From contig JAJECB010000009.1 of the NCBI GenBank assembly GCA_022822245.1, positions 1 to 6,020 on the forward strand: a DNA stretch of 6,020 nt, written 5' to 3'. Position numbers and translations under genes: made by a program. Shown here piece by piece: positions 1 to 3,911 of this stretch (position 1 is its first letter; each line of letters starts with the position of its first letter). Source of the DNA: Gammaproteobacteria bacterium. Lineage in GTDB: Bacteria; Pseudomonadota; Gammaproteobacteria; HK1. The notes below the pieces were generated by a model. The model searched no databases. It was not told the DNA's origin and was given only the letters and a program-made list of their open reading frames with translations.

Positions 1-655
1 ACATGATCCCGAGGAAGCCGGCGGTGAGGAAGAAGCCGACCGCGTTGTGGCCGTACCACCACTGCACCATCGCGTCCTGCACCCCCGCGTAGAGGGGGTA
101 CGACTTCCACAGGCCCACCGGGATGACCGCGCTGTTGACGACGTGCAGGAGGGCGACGGCGAGGATGAAGGCGGCGAAGAACCAGTTCGCGACGTAGATG
201 TGGCGCACCCGGCGCCGCGCGATGGTGCCGATGAAGACGACCGCGTAGGCGATCCACACCACCGCGATAAGGAGGTCGATCGGCCACTCGAGCTCCGCGT
301 ACTCCTTGCCCTGAGTGATGCCGAGGGGGAGCGTCACCGCGGCGAGCACGATCACCGCCTGCCAGCCCCAGAAGGTGAAGGCGGCGAGGCGGTCGCAGAA
401 AAGGCGCACGTGGCAGGTGCGCTGGACGACGTAGTACGAGGTCGCGAAGAGGGCCGATCCGCCGAACGCGAAGATCACCGCGTTGGTGTGCAGGGGCCGG
501 AGCCGGCCGTAGGAGAGCCAGGGCACGTCGAAGTTGAGCGCCGGCCAGGTGAGCTGCGCGGCGATGACGACGCCGACCAGCATGCCGACGAGACCCCACA
601 CGATGGTCATCACCGCGAACTGGCGGACGACGGTGTAGTTGTAGGTCCCGGACAT
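1..655 (-). CDS. ccoN: cbb3-type cytochrome c oxidase subunit I (CcoN), N-terminal part, runs off left edge
   Basis: Catalytic subunit of the high-affinity cbb3 haem-copper oxidase. It reduces oxygen to water in the cytoplasmic membrane and pumps protons, mainly under low oxygen. Visible are 218 codons, roughly the first half of a protein usually near 470-480 residues. The protein opens [20 protein letters not shown], typical of gammaproteobacterial Cco[17 protein letters not shown] carries His56, the expected low-spin haem b ligand. The stretches SYYVVQRTC (73-81), [11 protein letters not shown] (93-103) and [10 protein letters not shown] (117-126) are family hallmarks. [13 protein letters not shown] (199-211) carries His203, the expected CuB ligand. 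At least five hydrophobic helices are visible. The start at 655 is preceded by a strong GGAGGAGGAG (674-665) with 9 nt spacing. It lies 22 bp behind the Yip1-family gene, so the two are probably cotranscribed from the FNR-type promoter near 1330. ccoO and ccoP would be expected beyond the left edge but cannot be seen. Confidence 0.97.
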   Translation of the reverse strand, partial: MSGTYNYTVVRQFAVMTIVWGLVGMLVGVVIAAQLTWPALNFDVPWLSYGRLRPLHTNAVIFAFGGSALFATSYYVVQRTCHVRLFCDRLAAFTFWGWQAVIVLAAVTLPLGITQGKEYAELEWPIDLLIAVVWIAYAVVFIGTIARRRVRHIYVANWFFAAFILAVALLHVVNSAVIPVGLWKSYPLYAGVQDAMVQWWYGHNAVGFFLTAGFLGIM

Positions 656-664
656 CGTGCCGCG

Positions 665-674
665 CTCCTCCTCC
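665..674 (-). promoter_or_regulatory. Ribosome binding site of ccoN
   Basis: On the minus strand this reads GGAGGAGGAG, 9 nt before the ATG at 655. It lies just downstream of the stop codon of the preceding gene (680-678). This purine-rich site fixes the ccoN start and supports tight operon coupling with the upstream Yip1-family gene. Confidence 0.8.
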
Positions 675-677
675 GGC

Positions 678-1280
678 TCAGTAGGTGAAGCTCGGCCCGA
701 AGCCGGAGCTCCAGAGCAGCACGGTCAGCGCAAGGAGGGCGACCAGGGCGACGAGGCCGAAGGCGAGCACCGCGGAGGAGAAGAGGAAGCCCCGCTCCTC
801 CGGGATCTCCATCATCGCCGGCACCCCGAGATAGAAGAGGTAAATCGTCCAGGCGAGCACGGGAAGGCCGACGATGAGGTTCATCCAGAGGATCGGCTGA
901 AGCTGGACCACGCCGACGAGGAAGAGCGGGGTGGCGGTCCAGGTCGCGAGCGCGTAGCACTGCCCGTACGGCTGACGGGCGCCGTAGGTGCGGCTCATCC
1001 AGTGGATGGCCCACGCGACCGCGAAGGTCGCCGCGAGCATCGCGAGGTAGGAGAGGATCGCGATGCGCGACGCGCTCTCCTCGGTCAGGCGCACGGCCGC
1101 GCCGGCGCCGATCCGCCAGCCGGTGCGGGTGGTGCCGACATAGCCCGCAATCGCCGGAATGAGGGCGAGGACGGCGGTATGGGTGACGAACGAGCGCGCC
1201 ACGCGGTAGCGCCGCTCGCGGATCGCCCCCCACTCCGCCTTCGGCCGGGAGAGCAGTCCGACTGCGTGGCGAAGCGACAT
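678..1280 (-). CDS. Yip1-family integral membrane protein, first gene of the ccoN operon
   Basis: A 200-residue membrane protein of the Yip1 family (PF04893 type, from memory of the pattern). The bacterial function of the family is not established. The protein begins [20 protein letters not shown], a soluble N-terminal segment with the RPKAEW motif common in these proteins. About five hydrophobic segments follow, near residues 31-50, 73-95, 108-127, 132-153 and 168-190. [20 protein letters not shown] (153-172), just before the last helix, is another family-like signature. The start at 1280 is chosen because the family motif begins there and GGAGG (1293-1289) lies 8 nt upstream. An in-frame extension to 1484 has no family similarity and would run through the promoter. 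It ends 22 bp before ccoN, on the same strand. I recall similar Yip1-type genes beside cbb3 oxidase genes in gammaproteobacteria, so a role in oxidase assembly or membrane context is plausible. That role is inference only. Confidence 0.88.
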   Translation of the reverse strand: MSLRHAVGLLSRPKAEWGAIRERRYRVARSFVTHTAVLALIPAIAGYVGTTRTGWRIGAGAAVRLTEESASRIAILSYLAMLAATFAVAWAIHWMSRTYGARQPYGQCYALATWTATPLFLVGVVQLQPILWMNLIVGLPVLAWTIYLFYLGVPAMMEIPEERGFLFSSAVLAFGLVALVALLALTVLLWSSGFGPSFTY

Positions 1281-1288
1281 TCCATCCG

Positions 1289-1293
1289 CCTCC
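1289..1293 (-). promoter_or_regulatory. Ribosome binding site deciding the start of the Yip1-family gene
   Basis: Minus-strand GGAGG, 8 nt before the ATG at 1280. It argues against the longer in-frame start at 1484, which would place the FNR-type box and promoter inside the coding region. Confidence 0.75.
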
Positions 1294-1300
1294 GGAAGAA

Positions 1301-1320
1301 GGCCGGTCCGGATCCCGGCC
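1301..1320 (-). promoter_or_regulatory. Leader hairpin near the expected 5' end of the Yip1-ccoN transcript
   Basis: GGCCGG (1301-1306) and CCGGCC (1315-1320) form a perfect 6 bp stem with an 8 nt loop. If transcription starts near 1322, as the promoter layout predicts, the hairpin sits at the very 5' end of the message, about 8 nt before the ribosome binding site. A 5'-terminal stem like this can protect an mRNA from decay. That role is inferred, and in GC-rich DNA a 6 bp stem may be chance. Confidence 0.45.
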
Positions 1321-1327
1321 GCCCAAG

Positions 1328-1333
1328 AGGGTA
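1328..1333 (-). promoter_or_regulatory. Probable -10 element of the Yip1-ccoN promoter
   Basis: The minus strand reads TACCCT, keeping the T, A and final T of TATAAT. TGC directly before it gives an extended -10 pattern (TGnTAnnnT). It predicts a start near 1321-1322, which puts the centre of the FNR-type palindrome at about -41.5. The hexamer alone is weak; the spacing is the argument. Confidence 0.5.
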
Positions 1334-1356
1334 GCAACCGGGAGCGGCCCGCCTCA

Positions 1357-1370
1357 TTGACCAGGATCAA
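1357..1370 (-). promoter_or_regulatory. FNR/ANR-type binding site controlling the Yip1-ccoN operon
   Basis: The minus strand reads TTGATCCTGGTCAA, a TTGAT-N4-GTCAA palindrome. It differs from the FNR/ANR/FixK consensus (TTGAT-N4-ATCAA) by one base. It is an AT-containing island in otherwise extremely GC-rich DNA. It lies about 83 bp (centre) upstream of the first start codon of an operon containing ccoN, a classic target of FNR-family regulators under low oxygen. With the -10 element at 1333-1328 the centre falls at about -41.5, the class II activation position. Seen: palindrome and spacing. Known: FNR control of cbb3 oxidases in many proteobacteria. Inferred: that this site is used. Confidence 0.85.
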
Positions 1371-1448
1371 GATTCGGGGCGCGCAGGACCGCGCGCCGCG
1401 AAGGCGCCGTTCCCGGCTGGCCGGCGGAGGGGAAGCGGGGTCAACCCG

Positions 1449-1469
1449 GATTTCCGCGTACCGGAAATC
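1449..1469. repeat. Perfect 8 bp inverted repeat downstream of the amidohydrolase gene
   Basis: GATTTCCG (1449-1456) and CGGAAATC (1462-1469) are exact reverse complements separated by 5 nt. The stem is unusually AT-containing for this region. It lies about 80 bp past the amidohydrolase stop and about 80 bp upstream of the FNR-type box. It could be a 3' end structure of the amidohydrolase message or a regulator operator. No T-run follows on either strand, so a classical intrinsic terminator is not shown. Confidence 0.5.
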
Positions 1470-1475
1470 GCACCT

Positions 1476-1496
1476 CGACCCCATCTTCCGGGGTCG
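1476..1496 (-). terminator. Candidate 3' hairpin of the DUF1028-amidohydrolase transcript
   Basis: CGACCCC (1476-1482) and GGGGTCG (1490-1496) form a perfect 7 bp stem with a 7 nt loop, 52 bp past the amidohydrolase stop codon. It is immediately followed in the direction of transcription by the second hairpin at 1469-1449. No U-tract follows, so this may be a 3' stabilising or Rho-linked structure and not an intrinsic terminator. Confidence 0.35.
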
Positions 1497-1548
1497 CCCC
1501 CGCGAGGGACGCGGGCGGTGACGCCGCGGCGCGGCGGCTGCGCTCTCC

Positions 1549-2775
1549 TCAGGCGGCCCGGCGGATGCCCGGCATCACCTCGGCGCGGCCATCCTTGCGG
1601 TCGACCACGACCCCGTCCTTGACCACCTCGCGATGATGTTCCCGGTCCGCCGCGGCCGCGATGTCCGCCGACGGGTCGCCGTCGACCACCAGGAGATCCG
1701 CCGCGGCTCCTTCCGCGATGCGGCCGCGATCCTCGAGGCGCATGAGCTCCGCCGCGTTTCGCGTCCCGGCGCGCAGGGCATCGAGGTTCGAGAGTCCGAC
1801 TTCCACCATGAACCGGAGCTCGTTCGCGTTGCGCCCGTGCAGGTTGAAGGGCGTCCCCGCGTCCGTCCCGAGGGCGATGCGCCCGCCCGCCTGGTGGAAC
1901 GCGCGCACCGAGCGCTCGTGCGCCTCGGCGCACCGCCGCGCCTTCTCGACCACGTAGTCGGGAATGCCCTCCTCGGCGTGGTCGAGAATGTTGCGGAGCG
2001 CGGCGAGGGTCGGCACGAGGAAGGTGCCGTGCTCCACCATCTCGCGGCAACACTCGTCGTTCATGAAGATACCGTGCTCGATGGAGGTGACCCCGCCGCG
2101 GGTCGCGTTCAGGATGCCCTCCGCCCCCTGCGCGTGGCTCGCGGTGGTCCGGTGGAAGCGGTTCGCCTCCGCGATCCCGACCGCCATCTCCTGCGCCGAA
2201 TAATGAGCGTCCTCGGGGTTGACTCCCGGAGTCATCACCCCGCCCGTCGCCATGATCTTGACGAGGTCGGAGCCCGCGTGGATCTGCTCGCGGACCGCCT
2301 TCACCACCTCCTCGACCCCGTCCGCGACCCGGCCCATGCGGTTGCCGTGTCCGCCGGTCATGCAGATCATCTTGCCCGCGGCGCGGATCGTCGGCCCGAG
2401 GAACCGTCCTTCGTTGCAGGCATTGCGCACCGCGAACTCCTGGTACTCGCGCCCCCCGCAGTCGCGGATGGAAGTCGTTCCACCGCGAAGGGTGTGCGAG
2501 GCGTTCTCGAGCGCTCGCACCACCGCGTGCGCCGCGTCGAGCTTGTCGAGCGCCGCCATCGGGTCCGGCTCGCCCCGGAAGAGGATGTGCACGTGGCAGT
2601 CGATGAGGCCCGGCATCACGGTCCCGCCGCCGCAGTCGACCGCCTCGCCGGCAAAGCCGTCGAACTCTCCGGCGGGCGCGACGCGGGCGATGCGGCCTTC
2701 CTCGACGAGCACCGCGTGGCCGTCGACCATCCGCTCGCCATCGAAGATCCGTCCCCCGCGGTACAGCGTGCTCAT
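1549..2775 (-). CDS. Metal-dependent amidohydrolase (COG1228-like, Xaa-Pro dipeptidase / imidazolonepropionase-related)
   Basis: A 408-residue member of the amidohydrolase superfamily, a usual length. Such enzymes use one or two metals in a TIM barrel to hydrolyse amide, peptide-like or lactam bonds in the cytoplasm. The expected ligands appear in order: His61 and His63 in GLIDCHVH (57-63), Lys173 in LVKIMATGG (171-179; the lysine is carboxylated in binuclear relatives), His214 in TASHAQG, His234 in SIEHG and Asp305 in GTDAGTP. Residues 1-55 and 355-400 form the flanking beta-sandwich typical of the fold. The KIMATGG pattern places it with COG1228-type amidohydrolases, which include prolidase-like and cyclic-imidopeptidase or L-Lys/L-Arg carboxypeptidase enzymes; the substrate is not decided. 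Start 2775 is chosen because MSTLYRGGRIFDG matches the family N-terminus and AAGGGGG (2789-2783) lies 7 nt upstream. A longer in-frame start at 2925 adds 50 low-complexity residues. It follows the DUF1028 gene on the same strand. Confidence 0.93.
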   Translation of the reverse strand: MSTLYRGGRIFDGERMVDGHAVLVEEGRIARVAPAGEFDGFAGEAVDCGGGTVMPGLIDCHVHILFRGEPDPMAALDKLDAAHAVVRALENASHTLRGGTTSIRDCGGREYQEFAVRNACNEGRFLGPTIRAAGKMICMTGGHGNRMGRVADGVEEVVKAVREQIHAGSDLVKIMATGGVMTPGVNPEDAHYSAQEMAVGIAEANRFHRTTASHAQGAEGILNATRGGVTSIEHGIFMNDECCREMVEHGTFLVPTLAALRNILDHAEEGIPDYVVEKARRCAEAHERSVRAFHQAGGRIALGTDAGTPFNLHGRNANELRFMVEVGLSNLDALRAGTRNAAELMRLEDRGRIAEGAAADLLVVDGDPSADIAAAADREHHREVVKDGVVVDRKDGRAEVMPGIRRAA

Positions 2776-2782
2776 GCTTGTT

Positions 2783-2789
2783 CCCCCTT
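2783..2789 (-). promoter_or_regulatory. Ribosome binding site deciding the amidohydrolase start
   Basis: Minus-strand AAGGGGG, 7 nt before the ATG at 2775. It supports the short start over in-frame alternatives at 2793 and 2925. Confidence 0.65.
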
Positions 2790-2806
2790 GCATCAGGTTC
2801 CGTTCG

Positions 2807-2831
2807 CGGGCCCGGAGGCCGACCGGGCCCG
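2807..2831 (-). repeat. Strong 9 bp GC hairpin between the DUF1028 and amidohydrolase genes
   Basis: CGGGCCCGG (2807-2815) and CCGGGCCCG (2823-2831) are perfect reverse complements with a 7 nt loop. Each arm also contains the self-complementary octamer CGGGCCCG. A second small stem, GCTCG (2833-2837) with CGAGC (2842-2846), adjoins it. The hairpin sits 17 bp before the amidohydrolase ribosome binding site, in the 175 bp spacer of the presumed DUF1028-amidohydrolase operon. It could act as an mRNA processing or stability element or as a partial terminator giving unequal expression. There is no T-run. Apart from these hairpins and a small tandem repeat, the spacer shows no gene. Confidence 0.6.
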
Positions 2832-2858
2832 TGCTCGCCCTCGAGCCCGCTCCGCCCT

Positions 2859-2875
2859 TCACCGCCCTCACCGCC
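2859..2875. repeat. Short tandem repeat in the DUF1028-amidohydrolase spacer
   Basis: TCACCGCC occurs twice with a 9 bp period (2859-2866 and 2868-2875), and a weaker CCGCC continuation follows. This is short and GC-rich, so chance or local slippage is possible; no function is implied. Confidence 0.3.
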
Positions 2876-2950
2876 GTCCCGCGGGCGAGGCGCGCCGGCC
2901 CGAACCGCCGCGAGGGCGTCGTCACCGCGCGCGGGCGGCAACCCGGCCGT

Positions 2951-3613
2951 TCAGTCCTCCGGAAACGGAACGCGGTCGGGGTCGACGGCGCGGGTCACGA
3001 ACACCTCCATCCGCGGCCGGTAGACCTCCCAGAGAAAGCGAAGCTCGGCGAGCGGCGCACGGTCGAGCTCGACCCTGAGATCCACGAGCGGAAACGGCTG
3101 GTCGTCCACCACCAGCAACGCGGCGGACTTGACCTGCTTCGGCTCGCCTCCGGCGGCGAGTCCCGCCTCGAGGGCGAGGAGCAGACGCTCGGCGAGATGC
3201 TCCTCGGCCGCTGCGTCGAATGCCTCGACCATCGCGGACGGAACCTTCTCGGTGCGGATGATGTTGCCGATCGCGCAGCAGCCGTCGCCCTCGGCCGCCG
3301 CGTGGATGGAGGCGATGCGGTCTCCGTGGTACCAGGCGGTGCCGCCCGCCCCGTCGACGACCGCGAGCTGCCGCCAGCCGATGGTGGAATCGTCCGAGGT
3401 GAGCGACGCGATCGCCTCCGCGGCCGTCGCGCCCCCTTCGAGCCGGTCGAGGCCGCGGGGGCCGAGACGCGCGTCGGTGCGGTGCTGGGTGAGCACCGCC
3501 CCGACGCCGGCTCTCGCCCAGGGGCAGCGCGCGCCGACGTTGATGCTCGACGTGGTGACCGCGGCGCCGAACATGCCGGTCCGCCGGCACATGCCCACGA
3601 GCGAAAAGGTCAT
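2951..3613 (-). CDS. DUF1028 family protein (Ntn-hydrolase-like fold)
   Basis: A 220-residue protein matching the DUF1028 family (PF06267 type, Ntn-hydrolase clan), whose biochemical activity is not established. The protein opens MTFSLVGMCRRTGMFGAAVT, and GARCPWARAGVGAVLTQ (27-43) follows; both patterns are diagnostic. WRQLAVVDGAGGTAWYHG (80-97) and CAIGNIIR (113-120) are further family-like stretches. The region 123-175 has the helix pattern VPSAMVEAFDAAAEEHLAER followed by AALLVVDDQPFPLVDLRVE. Thr2 would become N-terminal after methionine removal and is a candidate nucleophile by analogy with Ntn hydrolases; this is inference. No signal peptide or C-terminal extra domain is present. The start at 3613 is set by the family N-terminus and GGAGGA (3625-3620) 7 nt upstream; an in-frame extension to 3943 runs through the divergent promoter region. 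It lies 175 bp before the amidohydrolase on the same strand and divergent from the amidase. Confidence 0.92.
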   Translation of the reverse strand: MTFSLVGMCRRTGMFGAAVTTSSINVGARCPWARAGVGAVLTQHRTDARLGPRGLDRLEGGATAAEAIASLTSDDSTIGWRQLAVVDGAGGTAWYHGDRIASIHAAAEGDGCCAIGNIIRTEKVPSAMVEAFDAAAEEHLAERLLLALEAGLAAGGEPKQVKSAALLVVDDQPFPLVDLRVELDRAPLAELRFLWEVYRPRMEVFVTRAVDPDRVPFPED

Positions 3614-3619
3614 CCGCGG

Positions 3620-3625
3620 TCCTCC
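3620..3625 (-). promoter_or_regulatory. Ribosome binding site of the DUF1028 gene
   Basis: Minus-strand GGAGGA, 7 nt before the ATG at 3613. It confirms that the family-typical MTFSL start is the real one. Confidence 0.75.
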
Positions 3626-3674
3626 GTTCGGGAGCGAGGTTTCGCCGGACGCGCCGGGCCCTCGCGCCGCGAGG

Positions 3675-3703
3675 ACTATACCCGACGCGGCCCCGACCGC
3701 CCA
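3675..3703 (-). promoter_or_regulatory. Candidate promoter for the DUF1028-amidohydrolase unit
   Basis: The minus strand reads TATAGT (3680-3675), five of six matches to a sigma70 -10 box and conspicuous in this GC-rich DNA. A weak -35-like TGGGCG (3703-3698) lies 17 bp upstream. Transcription would start near 3668, giving a leader of about 55 nt before the ATG at 3613. The poor -35 suggests that an activator is needed. Confidence 0.5.
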
Positions 3704-3785
3704 CCGCGCGCCACCGGGGAAAGCGCGGCCGGTCCGCGGCGCGGGGAGCGGGCCGGAACGACGGGGTCCGCTTCGCAGCCGGCAT

Positions 3786-3807
3786 CGGAACGGCGCCGGA
3801 ACGGCGC
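3786..3807. repeat. Exact 11 bp tandem duplication upstream of the amidase
   Basis: CGGAACGGCGC occurs twice back to back (3786-3796 and 3797-3807) without a mismatch. A related CGGAACGACGG lies at 3754-3764 and a shorter GGAACGCGG at 3842-3850. The 11 bp period is close to one helical turn, so the copies face the same side of the DNA. This suits direct-repeat binding of a regulator, but recent slippage would look the same. Confidence 0.6.
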
Positions 3808-3812
3808 ACGTA

Positions 3813-3840
3813 TGGACGGGCGCGGAGCGCACCTTCATAT
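3813..3840 (+). promoter_or_regulatory. Candidate promoter for the amidase
   Basis: TGGACG (3813-3818, four of six to TTGACA) and CATATT (3835-3840, four of six to TATAAT) are separated by 16 bp. A start near 3847 would place the palindromic arms at the beginning of the transcript and give about 65 nt of leader before the chosen ATG. This is weak alone; it is supported by local AT content and by its position after the tandem repeat. Confidence 0.4.
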
Positions 3841-3847
3841 TGGAACG

Positions 3848-3896
3848 CGGTTTCATGGTGCGAAACCGGCCGTCGACGATCGGCCCCGGTTTCGCA
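3848..3896 (+). promoter_or_regulatory. Three-arm palindromic leader of the amidase: alternative hairpins or a multi-site operator
   Basis: Arm 1 CGGTTTC (3848-3854) is exactly complementary to GAAACCG (3862-3868) across 7 nt. Arm 2 TGCGAAACCGG (3859-3869) is exactly complementary over 11 bp to arm 3 CCGGTTTCGCA (3886-3896). The second pairing can instead extend with GGCCG (3868-3872) and CGGCC (3881-3885), leaving CC bulged. Because arm 2 cannot pair with both, the RNA could switch between two folds; equally, the arms could be DNA half-sites of one regulator. Arm 3 ends 15 nt before the amidase ATG and 7 nt before AGGA (3904-3907). Confidence 0.6.
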
Positions 3897-3903
3897 GGCG
3901 AGC

Positions 3904-3910
3904 AGGAAGG
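3904..3910 (+). promoter_or_regulatory. Ribosome binding site of the amidase
   Basis: AGGAAGG just before the ATG at 3912. The AGGA part is 4 nt from the start, slightly close. It is nevertheless better than anything before the in-frame ATG at 3855, whose nearest GGAA is 9 nt away. Confidence 0.5.
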
Positions 3911-3911
3911 C

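Larger units (their letters stand above)
3614..3911. promoter_or_regulatory. Divergent control region between the DUF1028 and amidase genes
   Basis: 298 bp with no convincing gene. It holds a -10-like element for each direction, an exact 11 bp tandem duplication, repeated GGAACG motifs and, next to the amidase start, three interlocking palindromic arms. These are listed separately. It is the only place in the window where AT-rich hexamers such as TATAGT and CATATT appear outside genes, which supports its role as the promoter region for both units. Confidence 0.6.

Noticed and set aside
47..1334. Plus-strand open frames of 213 and 225 codons across ccoN and the Yip1-family gene.
   Set aside because: They are antisense to genes with strong family matches and ribosome sites, and read as charged low-complexity sequence.
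1281..1484. In-frame N-terminal extension of the Yip1-family protein.
   Set aside because: It would contain the FNR-type box, -10 element and leader hairpin, and has no family similarity; the start at 1280 has a good ribosome site.
2776..2925. 50-residue extension of the amidohydrolase.
   Set aside because: Low-complexity Arg/Gly-rich residues cover the strong hairpin; the family N-terminus begins at 2775 with its own ribosome site.
1367..2941. A minus-strand open frame of about 524 codons overlapping the amidohydrolase.
   Set aside because: Out of frame with the enzyme that carries all expected metal ligands; the sequence is Arg/Gly-rich with no motif.
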